Program-made: the position numbers and the translations under genes
Notes under the pieces: model-generated
Database searches by the model: none
What the model saw: the letters and a program-made list of their open reading frames with translations, nothing else
What the model was told of the DNA's origin: nothing
From: Microbacterium testaceum
Lineage (GTDB): Bacteria; Actinomycetota; Actinomycetes; Actinomycetales; Microbacteriaceae
DNA length: 64,000 bases
Direction: 5' to 3'
Assembly (NCBI RefSeq): GCF_020781835.1
Contig: NZ_JAJGNJ010000005.1
Span: 235,750-299,749, forward strand
Shown: piece by piece, positions 1 through 10,599 of the stretch
Position numbering within the stretch: the stretch's first letter is position 1
Layout: each line of letters starts with the position of its first letter

Positions 1-125
1 GCGATCGAACTGACGACGGAGTCGGTGTCGCCGCCCACGAGCGCGACCACCTGCCACCCGGCGAGCGCCAGAACGCCGATCGCCTCGAGCCCGAGGACGA
101 GCGCGGCCAGAAGACGAACCGGCAT
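1..125 (-). CDS. Membrane protein, N-terminal fragment
   Basis: Only the first 41 codons lie in the window; the gene continues beyond base 1. The reverse strand opens with ATG at 125 and reads MPVRLLAALVLGLEAIGVLA and onward without a stop, giving one hydrophobic segment over about residues 4-30. It is divergent from whiB1. In mycobacteria the gene beside whiB1 (Rv3217c) also encodes a small integral membrane protein, so this is probably its counterpart, but that rests on position and hydrophobicity only. No function can be assigned. Confidence 0.6.
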   Translation of the reverse strand, partial: MPVRLLAALVLGLEAIGVLALAGWQVVALVGGDTDSVVSSI

Positions 126-205
126 GAACCGCGATCCTTCCCGACAAGTGTTTCCCCGGCGTTGCATCCTGGAAACCTGCCGGTTACCTCTTGATCGGCC
201 GGAAG

Positions 206-245
206 CGCTGTGGGAGCATGGAAAAAGCCGTGTGCTCCCACAGCG
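206..245. promoter_or_regulatory. Inverted repeat in the whiB1 upstream region
   Basis: A perfect 13-bp inverted repeat, CGCTGTGGGAGCA (206-218) and TGCTCCCACAGCG (233-245), separated by 14 nt. It lies 97-137 bp ahead of whiB1 in the 217-bp divergent gap. It could be an operator for a dimeric regulator or, if transcribed, an RNA hairpin. No U-run follows, so a simple terminator is unlikely. Confidence 0.6.
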
Positions 246-252
246 ACGTGGG

Positions 253-268
253 GCGAGCGATCGCTCGC
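253..268. promoter_or_regulatory. Perfect 16-bp palindrome upstream of whiB1
   Basis: GCGAGCGATCGCTCGC is self-complementary over 16 bp and begins 7 bp after the 206-245 inverted repeat. Its closeness to that repeat and to whiB1 suggests a protein binding site; a chance palindrome in GC-rich DNA cannot be excluded. Confidence 0.4.
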
Positions 269-342
269 GTATCCCACCAGGGTACCGGACCCGAACCCCG
301 GTGCCCGCCAACGAATATCTTTCTGCAACAAGGAGCACCCCT

Positions 343-591
343 ATGGATTGGCGCGACAAAGCAGCCTGCCTGACCGTCGACCCCGAACTGTTCTTCCCCG
401 TGGGCAACACCGGCCCGGCGGTCGACCAGATCGAGAAGGCGAAGTCGGTCTGCGCGCGTTGCACCGTCACCGAGGTCTGCCTGCAGTACGCCCTCGAGTC
501 CGGCCAGGACTCGGGTGTCTGGGGCGGTCTGTCCGAGGACGAGCGTCGCGCCCTCAAGCGTCGCGCCGCACGCGCCCGCCGCGCGTCCTGA
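343..591 (+). CDS. whiB1: WhiB-family iron-sulfur regulator (WhiB1 type)
   Basis: An 82-residue WhiB protein, a small transcription factor that binds a [4Fe-4S] cluster, senses nitric oxide or redox state and, in the WhiB1 subclass, partners the primary sigma factor. The four cluster cysteines are visible at C9, C37, C40 and C46, the same numbering as I recall for mycobacterial WhiB1. The GVWGG turn follows, and the chain ends in a basic tail (RRALKRRAARARR) that contacts DNA. ATG at 343 is preceded by AAGGAG at 330-335. It is the first gene right of the divergent gap with two palindromic elements, and it is followed by a strong terminator, so it is probably monocistronic. The neighbouring pdtaS and the wider order match the mycobacterial whiB1 region, supporting the subclass. 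Confidence 0.93.
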   Translation: MDWRDKAACLTVDPELFFPVGNTGPAVDQIEKAKSVCARCTVTEVCLQYALESGQDSGVWGGLSEDERRALKRRAARARRAS

Positions 592-608
592 CGCCGCAGC
601 GACGTCGA

Positions 609-636
609 GAAGCCCACCCCTCCGGGGGTGGGTTTC
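609..636 (+). terminator. Intrinsic terminator of whiB1
   Basis: A 12-bp stem with one G-U pair (609-620 with 625-636) closed by a TCCG loop, starting 18 bp after the whiB1 stop. The core is CCCACCCC/GGGGTGGG and the right arm ends in TTTC. It is a GC-rich hairpin with a short T-run, as usual in this group. Confidence 0.8.
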
Positions 637-785
637 GTCGTTTCCGGGCAGGACACCGCGCCGCGCTCGGTCGGCGATCCGTGCACCCTCAGCGCGGCAG
701 CCCTCGGCCCGACTGAGGGTACGCGAGTCACGGACGATACGCCGGAGCCGACGCCCGCGCCGAGCACCCGGCCGCGCCGCACACA

Positions 786-850
786 CTCAGCGATCCGCGC
801 AAACTCCGCACCGCCGCCCCGGACCCACGGAGCGCCAGCGGATCGCTGAG
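786..850 (-). terminator. Long inverted repeat downstream of pdtaS
   Basis: CTCAGCGATCCGC (786-798) pairs perfectly with GCGGATCGCTGAG (838-850) around a 39-nt GC-rich loop, beginning 19 bp beyond the pdtaS stop. It may act as a terminator or 3' RNA structure for pdtaS; no T-run is present. The rest of 637-868 holds no gene I can support. Confidence 0.4.
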
Positions 851-868
851 GATACGCCGCGGAGGGCG

Positions 869-2365
869 TCAGGCGGTGACGCGGTCGATGTAGCGCAGCG
901 GGATCTCGATCGTCACCTCGGTGCCGTTGCCCATCAGCGTGTGCCAGTCGATCGTTCCCCCCAGCTCTCCCTGGATGAGGGTGCGCACGATCTGCGTGCC
1001 GAGCCCGCGGCCGACCTGCCCCTCGGGCAGGCCCACGCCGGTGTCGCGCACGCGCACCTCCAGCGTCTCGTCGCTGCGCTCGGCAGAGATCTCGACGTCG
1101 CCCTCCTGCCCGGCGAGGCCATGTTCGACGGCGTTGGTGACAAGCTCGGTGAGAGCGAGCGCGAGCGGCGTGGCGTACTCGCTGGGAAGCGTTCCGAAGC
1201 GGCCGGTGGTGCGCGTACGGGCGCGGGTATTGGGCGCGGCGGCGACCTCGGCGACGAGCTTGAGCACGAGGGCGAACACGTCGTCGAAGTCGACGTTCTG
1301 CGCGAGCCCCTCGGACAGGGTGTCGTGGACCACCGCGATCGCCGACACGCGCCGCATGGCCTGGGTCAAGGCATCCCGCGCCTCGTCGGAGTGCGTGCGT
1401 CGCGCCTGGATCCGGAGCAGGGATGCCACGGTCTGCAGGTTGTTCTTGACGCGGTGGTGGATCTCGCGGATCGTCGCGTCCTTGGTGATGAGCTCCTGCT
1501 CCTGGTGGCGGATCTCGGTCACGTCGCGGCTCAGGACGATCGCGCCGATGCGCGTGCCGCGGTCGCGCAGCGGAATCGTCCGCAGCGACACCTGCACGCC
1601 CCGGGCCTCGATGTCGGCGCGCCACGGCGCGCGCCCGGTGACGACGATCGGCAGCGACTCGTCGACGTCCAGCCGCTTGGCGGGGAGGATCCGCTCGGTC
1701 ACCTCGGCGAGGGACTCCCCCTCGAGCTCGTCGTCGAAACCCATCCGGTTGAACGCCGAGAGCGCGTTGGGGCTCGCGAACGTCGTGATGCCGTCGACGT
1801 CGAGGCGGATGAGACCGTCCGAGGCGCGCGGGGCGCCGCGACGAGGAGACGTCGGGGCCTTGAGGTCGGGGAACTCCCCCGAGGCGATCATGCCGAACAG
1901 GTCGTCGGCGCAGTCGTTGAAGGTGATCTGCTGACGCGAGGGCGTGCGCGTCTCCCCGAGGTTGGTGTGGCGGGTGAGGACACCGACCGTCGTCACCGCG
2001 TGCCCCTCGCGCGAGAGTTCGCGCACGATCGGCACCGCGCGCACGCGCGTCGGCGTCTCCTCGAACCAGTCGGGGGACGCCGAGTCGACGATCCTCCCGC
2101 TCTGGAAGGCCTCGCGCACCTGCGTCCGCCACTGCGGCCGCACGCGGTCGCCGACGATGTCGCGGTAGAACAGTGTCGCCGCGCCGCCGGGCCGGGTGTG
2201 GGCCACGGCGACGAAGGAGTCGTCGGGGGTCGGCACCCAGATGACGATGTCGGCGAAAGCGAGGTCGGCCAGCAGCTGACCGTCGCCGGCGAGCCGATGC
2301 AACCACTCGATGTCGGCCTCGCTGGAGCGGCCCTGGGCGTAGACGAGTTCGCTGAGTGTCGACAC
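869..2365 (-). CDS. pdtaS: PdtaS-type sensor histidine kinase
   Basis: A 498-residue soluble histidine kinase of the HisKA_2/HWE-like class. Residues 1 to about 155 form a GAF-like sensor region and about 180-285 a PAS-like region. The phosphoacceptor box EIHHRVKNNLQ falls at 301-311 (His303/304), and an ATP-binding HATPase domain ends the protein (ELVTNAVEHG, then DTGVGLPEG). No membrane segment is seen, so it is cytosolic. In mycobacteria PdtaS phosphorylates PdtaR, an RNA-binding antiterminator responding to copper and nitric oxide; no pdtaR is in this window. The GTG start at 2365 is supported by a -10-like TAGGGT 6 nt upstream, implying a leaderless message. Length and His position match the mycobacterial protein closely. 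Confidence 0.9.
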   Translation of the reverse strand: MSTLSELVYAQGRSSEADIEWLHRLAGDGQLLADLAFADIVIWVPTPDDSFVAVAHTRPGGAATLFYRDIVGDRVRPQWRTQVREAFQSGRIVDSASPDWFEETPTRVRAVPIVRELSREGHAVTTVGVLTRHTNLGETRTPSRQQITFNDCADDLFGMIASGEFPDLKAPTSPRRGAPRASDGLIRLDVDGITTFASPNALSAFNRMGFDDELEGESLAEVTERILPAKRLDVDESLPIVVTGRAPWRADIEARGVQVSLRTIPLRDRGTRIGAIVLSRDVTEIRHQEQELITKDATIREIHHRVKNNLQTVASLLRIQARRTHSDEARDALTQAMRRVSAIAVVHDTLSEGLAQNVDFDDVFALVLKLVAEVAAAPNTRARTRTTGRFGTLPSEYATPLALALTELVTNAVEHGLAGQEGDVEISAERSDETLEVRVRDTGVGLPEGQVGRGLGTQIVRTLIQGELGGTIDWHTLMGNGTEVTIEIPLRYIDRVTA

Positions 2366-2371
2366 CCTCTC

Positions 2372-2377
2372 ACCCTA
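2372..2377 (-). promoter_or_regulatory. -10-like TAGGGT for pdtaS (leaderless)
   Basis: On the minus strand TAGGGT ends 6 nt before the GTG start of pdtaS, the spacing expected when transcription starts at or next to the start codon. No convincing -35 was recognised. Confidence 0.45.
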
Positions 2378-2527
2378 AGCCGCGAAGACCGCCGCGCCGG
2401 GACGACGCCGAACACGGGGATGCCGCCAGGCCCGGGAATCCGCGGGGGCGGTCGTCGGCCGCGGGTGGGTGGGTGAAGAGCGCGGGTGAAACGCCCGTCC
2501 CGGCAACTCGGGGGACATGATGATCGC

Positions 2528-2777
2528 GTGCCGGAGGCACCCTCACCTCCAGACCGGTTCGTGGACCCGGAATCCTTGCCCGGATGGGGGAGGTCGATGT
2601 CGCGGCGGTGCTCGCGCTCGTCGCCGAGGGAGTCGTGCGCGGCGTGCGGACCGGCAGCGGCGGAGGTGGCGCATCGAGGTCGCCAGCATCGAGGCGTACC
2701 TCGACGATCAGGCCGAGAACGCGCGACCGAGCGCGCTGTGGGAGCCGTCGCCGGGCGCCGGCTTCCCCGAGCCGTAG
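2528..2777 (+). pseudogene. Broken small HTH (excisionase-like) DNA-binding gene
   Basis: Three reading frames spell one protein. Frame A from GTG 2528 gives PPDRFVDPES. Frame B, crossing ATG 2584, gives MGEVDVAAVLALVAEGVVRG. Frame C from about 2664 gives RWRIEVASIEAYLDDQAENA and ends ALWEPSPGAGFPEP at TAG 2777. Adding one base near 2578-2582 and one near 2661-2663 would restore an uninterrupted product of about 84 residues. Its helix-turn-helix core and final aromatic/acidic tail resemble a small actinobacterial HTH family (MerR/excisionase-like) often found near secA. Both lesions are single-base losses in G/C-rich tracts, so sequencing error is possible, but other genes in the window read through cleanly. 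The surrounding 2366-2527 and 2778-2928 hold nothing else I can support. Confidence 0.65.
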
Positions 2778-2928
2778 GCCGGGGCGACGTGCACCACCCC
2801 GCCCGATCCCCCGCGGTGTTCACCCGCGGCGCCTCCCTGAGGCACGCTCAGCCGCGCCTCGCCTCCCTCACTCGGGTCGTCCTACGGTCGTGCCACTGTT
2901 CCACCGGCACCCCTCACGGAAGTCCCCC

Positions 2929-3360
2929 ATGCCCGTTCCCCTCCCGTACGGCTCGCAGCATGCCTCAGCGGCGGCCCGATCCGACGCCTTCTTCGCTCCG
3001 CAACGCACCTCGTCCGACCGCCTCCCCTCCGCCGAGGTGTTCACCCGCAACGTCGTGCGGGGCGTCCTCGAGGTGTTCGCCGGCGTACGGGAGGCCGAGC
3101 AACTGGCGCGCTGGACCACCGAGGAGGTCTACCGAGCCGTCGTCGTGCGGGCCGGCCTGGCAGCGCGGGCCCGCAGCGCCCGTCGGATGCCGGCACCCCG
3201 AGACGTGCACGAGATCCGATCCGTCCACCTCTTCTCCCCCGCGGACGGCGTCGTCGAAGCCACGGTCATCGCCTCGGCGCGCACCCGCACGCGGGCGATC
3301 GCCCTCCGGATCGAAGGTCTCGACGGCCGCTGGCGCGTGACCGCGCTCGCGCTGCTATGA
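2929..3360 (+). CDS. Rv3235-family protein
   Basis: A 143-residue cytosolic protein of the small actinobacterial family represented by Rv3235. Function is unknown. The first 45 residues are low-complexity; the conserved part runs from about residue 45 to the end, with helices (VFTRNVVRGVLEVFAGVREA, then LARWTTEEVYRAV) followed by strands ending DGRWRVTALALL. Rv3235 also sits close to secA1 in mycobacteria. ATG at 2929 has only a weak upstream GGAAG. The 3' end lies 7 bp from the convergent aminotransferase stop, leaving no room for a separate terminator. A role linked to SecA is a guess from position alone. Confidence 0.8.
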   Translation: MPVPLPYGSQHASAAARSDAFFAPQRTSSDRLPSAEVFTRNVVRGVLEVFAGVREAEQLARWTTEEVYRAVVVRAGLAARARSARRMPAPRDVHEIRSVHLFSPADGVVEATVIASARTRTRAIALRIEGLDGRWRVTALALL

Positions 3361-3367
3361 CGGGCTG

Positions 3368-4594
3368 TCAGGGCCGCCAGGACGCGAGGAAGTTGCCGAG
3401 GCGCTCGATGGCATCCGAGATCACGCGGGCCTCGGGGAGCGTGACGATCCGCACGTGGTCGGTCGTGGGCCAGTTGAAGCCCGATCCCTGCACGATGAGC
3501 ACGTGCTCGGCCACGAGGAAGTCGCGCACGAACTGGGCGTCGTCCGGGATCTCGTACACCTCCGGGTCGAAGCGCGGGAACGCGTACAGCGCGCCGCGCG
3601 GCAGCACGCACGAGACGCCCGGGATCGCCTCGAGCCCCTTCCATGCGGCATCCCGCTGTTCGTGCAGACGTCCCGTCGGGGCCACGAGCGCATCGATCGA
3701 CTGCACGCCCGACAGCGCCGCCTGCACCGCGAACTGGGCGGGGACGTTCGGGCACAGGCGCGTGGATGCCAGCAGGTTGATGCCCTGCAGGAAACCGGCG
3801 GCGTGCTCCTTCGGCCCCGTGATCACGAGCCAGCCCGACCGGTAACCGGCCACCCGGTACGTCTTGGACAGGCCGTTGAAGGTCAGCACGAGCAGGTCGG
3901 GGGCGACGGTGGCCATCGGGATGTGGACAGCGTCGTCGAAAACGATGCGGTCGTAGATCTCGTCGGCGAGGACGAGCAGCGAATGCTCGCGGGCGATCGC
4001 CGCGATCCCCTCGAGCACCTCACGCGAGTACACCGCTCCCGTGGGGTTGTTGGGGTTGATCACCACGATGGCCTTCGTGCGCGGCGTGATCTTCGAGCGG
4101 ATGTCCTCGAGGTCGGGCTGCCACTCGCGCGACTCGTCGCACAGGTAGTGCACGGGCGTCCCGCCGCCCAGGCTCGTCATCGCCGTCCACAACGGATAGT
4201 CCGGCGCGGGGATCAGCACCTCGTCGCCCTCGTCGAGCAGGGCCTGCATCGTCATCGTGATCAGCTCGGAGACACCGTTGCCCAGGTACACGTGATCGGG
4301 GTCGACGTGCGGGAACCCGGGTTCCTCCTCGTAACGCGAGACCACCGCACGGCGGGCCGACAGGATGCCGCGGCTGTCGCTGTAGCCGTGCGCGTGGGGC
4401 ACGGAGGCCATCATGTCGCGCACGATCTGATGCGGCGCCTCGAAACCGAAGATCGCCGGGTTGCCCGTGTTGAGCTTGAGGATCGAATGCCCCTCGGCCT
4501 CGAGTCGATCGGCCTCGACGAGGGCCTCCCCGCGGATCTCGTAGAGGACGTCCTTCAACTTCGACGACTGATCGAGGGGGCGCAACGGGCTCAT
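3368..4594 (-). CDS. alaA: PLP-dependent aminotransferase, alanine transaminase (AlaA) type
   Basis: A 408-residue class I/II aminotransferase. It should interconvert glutamate plus pyruvate with 2-oxoglutarate plus alanine in the cytosol. Motifs seen: NPNNPTG at 180-186, DEIYD at 211-215, and the PLP lysine K244 in SKTYRVAGYRSGW, followed by the substrate arginine region near HVRIVTLPE. Length and the opening RPLDQSSKLKDVLYEIRG fit the AlaA group. ATG at 4594 is preceded by GAGG and by a possible -10 TATCCT 6 nt upstream. It stands downstream of secA on the same strand, but a strong hairpin separates them. Substrate preference within the family is not certain. Confidence 0.87.
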   Translation of the reverse strand: MSPLRPLDQSSKLKDVLYEIRGEALVEADRLEAEGHSILKLNTGNPAIFGFEAPHQIVRDMMASVPHAHGYSDSRGILSARRAVVSRYEEEPGFPHVDPDHVYLGNGVSELITMTMQALLDEGDEVLIPAPDYPLWTAMTSLGGGTPVHYLCDESREWQPDLEDIRSKITPRTKAIVVINPNNPTGAVYSREVLEGIAAIAREHSLLVLADEIYDRIVFDDAVHIPMATVAPDLLVLTFNGLSKTYRVAGYRSGWLVITGPKEHAAGFLQGINLLASTRLCPNVPAQFAVQAALSGVQSIDALVAPTGRLHEQRDAAWKGLEAIPGVSCVLPRGALYAFPRFDPEVYEIPDDAQFVRDFLVAEHVLIVQGSGFNWPTTDHVRIVTLPEARVISDAIERLGNFLASWRP

Positions 4595-4657
4595 CGCCTC
4601 AGGATATCCCCGGGCCGAACCGGCCAATCGACCACGCGTGGCCCTCCCCGAACCGAC

Positions 4658-4698
4658 GGATGCCGTGCCCCCGCGAGTCGGCGGGGGGCACGGCATCC
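4658..4698 (-). terminator. Intrinsic terminator of secA
   Basis: A perfect 15-bp stem, GGATGCCGTGCCCCC (4658-4672) with GGGGGCACGGCATCC (4684-4698), around an 11-nt loop, 12 bp beyond the secA stop. It separates secA from the aminotransferase gene. Confidence 0.85.
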
Positions 4699-4709
4699 GG
4701 GGGTGGACG

Positions 4710-7511
<2,802 letters not shown>

Positions 7512-7680
7512 GAAGCATCTCCATCTGTCGGGTGCGGCGCCCCCGTGGACGCCGGCCTGCGCACAGGCATACAGGCCCATGTTATCCGTGTTACCCGTTC
7601 GTGACCTGCGAGCCCGCTGGCTTTCGCCCCCTCCTCTCGCGCCGGGAGCGAACACCCGGCCCACGCGCGGGCGCCCGGCC

Positions 7681-7686
7681 TAGGAT
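7681..7686 (+). promoter_or_regulatory. -10-like TAGGAT (leaderless) for the 7693 gene
   Basis: TAGGAT ends 6 nt before ATG 7693, consistent with a leaderless or near-leaderless transcript. No Shine-Dalgarno sequence precedes this start. Confidence 0.5.
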
Positions 7687-7692
7687 CGACCC

Positions 7693-9003
7693 ATGGCCGG
7701 TTTCTGGGGTAAGAGGAAGCGCGAAGAGCAGGATGCCGCGGACGCCGATCTGGCACGCCGCGCAGAGCTCGCCATCGTCGCCGCCGACGAGCGCGTCCGC
7801 CTGACCTCCGACGAGCTGGACTTCGCCCGGGCCGAGCTCGGGGACAAGGCCACCGAGGATCTGGCGGCGGCACTGCAGTCGGTGAAGGTGCATCTGGCCG
7901 AGGCCTTCCAGCTCCACCAGCTCAATCACGACGAGATCCCCGACACCAAGGAGGAGCTGCGCACGCGCAACGCGCGCATCATCCAGCTCTCCGAGTGGGC
8001 CGAAGACCTCCTCGAGGAGCGCACGGGCGTGCTGCAGCCCAAGATCGACGCGGTGCGGCGGGCACCCGAGACCCTCGCCCGCGTACGCGCCGACCGCGAT
8101 CGGCTGGCCGAACGGGTCCCCCACGCCCGCGAGATCGTCGAGCGGCTCGCTCAGCGCTACAGTCCCTCCGCTCTGCGACAGGTGTCGGGCAACCCCGAGG
8201 AGATCCAGCAGCTGCTCGATTTCGCCGTCCACACCGCCGGGGTCTCGGAGCGACGCCGCGAGGCCGGTCAGCGCGAGCAGGCGTCGGTGGCCCTGGAGGC
8301 GGCCACCGAGGCGGTGCGCCGAGCGGAATCGCTGCTGGATGCCGTCGACACGTTCGAGATCGAGGCCCTGCGCGCCGAGTCGACGCTCGCGGCCGTCGTC
8401 GATGACTCCCGCAACGACCTCGTCGAGGCCCGCCGCGGACCGCAGACACCGACCGTGCTCCAGGCGATGGCGACGCTGGAGCGAGAGCTCGCGGCGCTTC
8501 CCGCGGCCGGTGCCCGTACCGACCCCTTCGGCGCCCTGTCCTCGCTGCGCCAGGCCAACGCCGATCTGGATCTCGCCCGGGAACGCGCGGCGCGGCCCGT
8601 GCCCTCGCAAGAGCAGGTCGATCACGCCGTCGACGACGCCGATCGTCAGCTCGCCGTCGCCCGTGGCCTCATCACCGGTCACCGCGGCTGGATCGGCGCG
8701 GACGCACGCACGCGATTCGTCGAGGCCGAGAGGCTCCGCGCCGGACTCCCCCTCGGTCCCATCGCGGAGGATCAGCGCGAGACGGCCCTGGCCACCGCGC
8801 GTCGCGCCGGCGCGCTGGCATCCGAGTCCCTCCAGCTGGCGCAGCGCGACATCGAGCAGTCGCGCCCCGACGACTGGGGCGGCAACGGCTACGGTCGCGG
8901 CGGCTACGGTCGCGGCGGCGGCATGGGCGGCGGGAACATGGTCGGCGGCATGCTCGGCGGTCTCGTCATCGGCTCCCTGCTCGGTGACATCTTCGACGGC
9001 TGA
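7693..9003 (+). CDS. Coiled-coil protein with Gly-rich tail (TPM-protein-like helical region)
   Basis: A 436-residue protein of unknown function. Residues 1 to about 385 are nearly all charged alpha-helix with coiled-coil character (for example DDADRQLAVARGLITGHRG, then ARTRFVEAERLRAGLPLGP). Residues 390-412 form a Gly/Tyr/Arg-rich linker with GYGRGG repeats, and the last 25 residues are a hydrophobic Gly-rich stretch (MVGGMLGGLVIGSLLGDIF) that could insert in a membrane. The helical part recalls the region after the TPM domain in actinobacterial TPM proteins, but the TPM domain and signal peptide are absent. It is divergent from secA with a leaderless-type promoter and ends at a terminator shared with hpf. 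Confidence 0.75.
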   Translation: MAGFWGKRKREEQDAADADLARRAELAIVAADERVRLTSDELDFARAELGDKATEDLAAALQSVKVHLAEAFQLHQLNHDEIPDTKEELRTRNARIIQLSEWAEDLLEERTGVLQPKIDAVRRAPETLARVRADRDRLAERVPHAREIVERLAQRYSPSALRQVSGNPEEIQQLLDFAVHTAGVSERRREAGQREQASVALEAATEAVRRAESLLDAVDTFEIEALRAESTLAAVVDDSRNDLVEARRGPQTPTVLQAMATLERELAALPAAGARTDPFGALSSLRQANADLDLARERAARPVPSQEQVDHAVDDADRQLAVARGLITGHRGWIGADARTRFVEAERLRAGLPLGPIAEDQRETALATARRAGALASESLQLAQRDIEQSRPDDWGGNGYGRGGYGRGGGMGGGNMVGGMLGGLVIGSLLGDIFDG

Positions 9004-9016
9004 GCATCCCCCGCGA

Positions 9017-9057
9017 CAGCAAAGGGGCCCCGTCCGTCGGACGGGGCCCCTTTGCTG
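9017..9057. terminator. Bidirectional intrinsic terminator
   Basis: A perfect 19-bp stem (9017-9035 with 9039-9057) with a 3-nt GTC loop, flanked by A-runs on the left arm and T-runs on the right so that it works in both directions. It separates the convergent coiled-coil gene and hpf. Confidence 0.93.
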
Positions 9058-9066
9058 GTTCGCCAA

Positions 9067-9729
9067 TCAGGACGCGACAGCGACCTCCGGCGACGCCTGC
9101 GTGCCCAGGGCGATCACGCCGTAGTCCCACCCCTTACGGCGGTAAACCACGCTGGGGTGGTCGGATCGCGCGTCGATGAAGAGGAAGAAGTCGTGGCCGA
9201 CCAGCTCCATCCGGTCCACGGCCTCCTCGACGGTCATCCATTCGGCGTCGAACTGCTTCTGCCGGATGACGACGGGGCAGTACTCCTCTTCTTCAGCCGC
9301 ATCGGCCTGCACCGGAACGGACCCGGTCGCGACGGCCTGCAGCACGTCGACCGACGCCGGCTGCACGTCGATGCCGGCGAGCTCGCCCGTCCCCTTCTCG
9401 AACTTGGCACCACGCGGATGGTTGCGCGCGTCGACGCGCTTCTGCTTCGCGCGACGCACCTGTTCCGAGATCTTGTCGACGGCCAGATCGAGGGCGGCGA
9501 ACTTGTCGGTGTCGGTGGCCTCGGCGCGGACCACCGGGCCCTTCCCGTCGAGGGTCAGCTCGACGGTGTCGTCCTCCATCCGACCATTGCGATAGGAGCG
9601 ATGCGTCACCTTGATTTCGAGCGTCGTCGCGCGAGGCGCGAGGTGCTCGATCCGGCTGACCTTCTCTTCGACCACCGAGCGGAATCGGTCGGTGATACCG
9701 ACTCCCACGCCGACGATGCTGGTGTCCAT
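9067..9729 (-). CDS. hpf: Long-form ribosome hibernation promoting factor
   Basis: A 220-residue long HPF (RaiA/YfiA superfamily). The N-terminal domain (about 1-105) binds the 30S decoding site and the C-terminal domain (about 160-215, with EEAVDRMELVGHDFFLFIDA) dimerises ribosomes into 100S particles during stationary phase or stress. The acidic linker (QADAAEEEEYCPVV) joins them. ATG at 9729 has a strong AAGGAGG 7 nt upstream, indicating efficient translation of an abundant stress protein. Gene order comF-hpf-secA is conserved in actinobacteria. An inverted repeat at 9750-9774 lies just ahead and could affect transcription or translation. Confidence 0.95.
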   Translation of the reverse strand: MDTSIVGVGVGITDRFRSVVEEKVSRIEHLAPRATTLEIKVTHRSYRNGRMEDDTVELTLDGKGPVVRAEATDTDKFAALDLAVDKISEQVRRAKQKRVDARNHPRGAKFEKGTGELAGIDVQPASVDVLQAVATGSVPVQADAAEEEEYCPVVIRQKQFDAEWMTVEEAVDRMELVGHDFFLFIDARSDHPSVVYRRKGWDYGVIALGTQASPEVAVAS

Positions 9730-9749
9730 CCGTGACCTCCTTGTTCCGG

Positions 9750-9774
9750 GTTCCGCCCGGTCTAAGGGCGGAAC
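9750..9774 (-). terminator. Hairpin between the comF-type gene and hpf
   Basis: GTTCCGCCC (9750-9758) pairs with GGGCGGAAC (9766-9774) around a 7-nt loop. It is 49 bp beyond the comF-type stop and 21 bp before hpf. It may terminate the upstream gene or act as a leader hairpin for hpf; no clear T-run follows. Confidence 0.45.
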
Positions 9775-9823
9775 AGCCGTCGCCTTCAGTCATCCCCACG
9801 GTAGTCGCGTCGACGCCGACCTG

Positions 9824-10507
9824 TCACGTGTCAATCACCTCCGATTCGGATATGGATTCCCCGCGCATCGGCGTGTACGCGAGCGTCACGGCGACGACCC
9901 GCTCGGCGCCCGCGTCCTGCACTGCCCGGACGGCTTCGCGAAGCGTCGCCCCCGTCGTGAGGACGTCGTCCACCACGACGACCGCCCCGGACAGAGGGGC
10001 GCGCGCCGTGAGGGCACCGGCCATGTTCACCCGACGGCCCTCCCGCCCGAGCCCCCGTTGATCGGCCGAGGCACGCGTCATCCGGAGCAGGGGAACGGGG
10101 CGCGCACCCGCCCGGCGCACGAGCAGGTCGACCGGACGATAGCCGCGGCGGCGATCCGACGCCCGCGACGCCGGCACGGTCGTCACCGTCGCCCCGACCG
10201 GTGCCGCGGCGAGCGCGGCGGCCAGAGCGACTCCGAGCACACGCGCCAGGCCCGTGCGGCCGTCGGTCTTGAACGCTCGGACGATGCGGGCGGTGGGGCC
10301 CGCGAACTCCAGCGCGCTGATGACCTCGACGCCGGGGGTGAGATCTCGCCGCCGAAGTCGAGGGGCCAGGGCCGCACGGCATCCCTCGCACACGTCGACG
10401 TCGAGCGCGCCGCAGCCCGCGCAGGCCACAGGGAACCAGAACGCCAGCCCGTCGAACAGCGCCGCGCGTACCCCGGTAGACCAGGGCAGCGGCACGGGTG
10501 ATGTCAT
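9824..10507 (-). CDS. ComF-family phosphoribosyltransferase-like protein
   Basis: A 227-residue ComF/GntX-type protein. The N-terminus carries a four-cysteine zinc motif (C29, C32, C40, C43 in CAGCG...CEGC). A phosphoribosyltransferase fold follows, with the PRPP loop VVVDDVLTTGATL near residues 185-198. ComF proteins assist DNA uptake in competent bacteria, but in actinobacteria the role is unproven. ATG at 10507 has no clear Shine-Dalgarno. It is 92 bp downstream of lpqB and precedes hpf, the same order as Rv3242c in mycobacteria. Confidence 0.87.
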   Translation of the reverse strand: MTSPVPLPWSTGVRAALFDGLAFWFPVACAGCGALDVDVCEGCRAALAPRLRRRDLTPGVEVISALEFAGPTARIVRAFKTDGRTGLARVLGVALAAALAAAPVGATVTTVPASRASDRRRGYRPVDLLVRRAGARPVPLLRMTRASADQRGLGREGRRVNMAGALTARAPLSGAVVVVDDVLTTGATLREAVRAVQDAGAERVVAVTLAYTPMRGESISESEVIDT

Positions 10508-10599
10508 ACGGAAAGGATGCCGTGACGCGTCGTCGCCGAACGCGCACGCGGGCACGATCCGGGGACGGAACGAGCAACCGGCCCACCCGGGAGGAGGGG

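Noticed and set aside
515..2476. Long plus-strand open frame opposite pdtaS
   Set aside because: Antisense to a complete histidine kinase with all motifs; no recognisable protein features.
3040..3055. Direct repeat GGTGTTCACCCGC near 2815 and 3040
   Set aside because: Thirteen bases with no palindromic form or promoter relation; probably chance in GC-rich coding DNA.
2584..3360. A single long frame joining the HTH remnant and the Rv3235-like gene
   Set aside because: The conserved Rv3235-like part begins at or after ATG 2929; upstream residues switch to the HTH family, whose remaining pieces lie in other frames. A fusion would leave the HTH ends unexplained.
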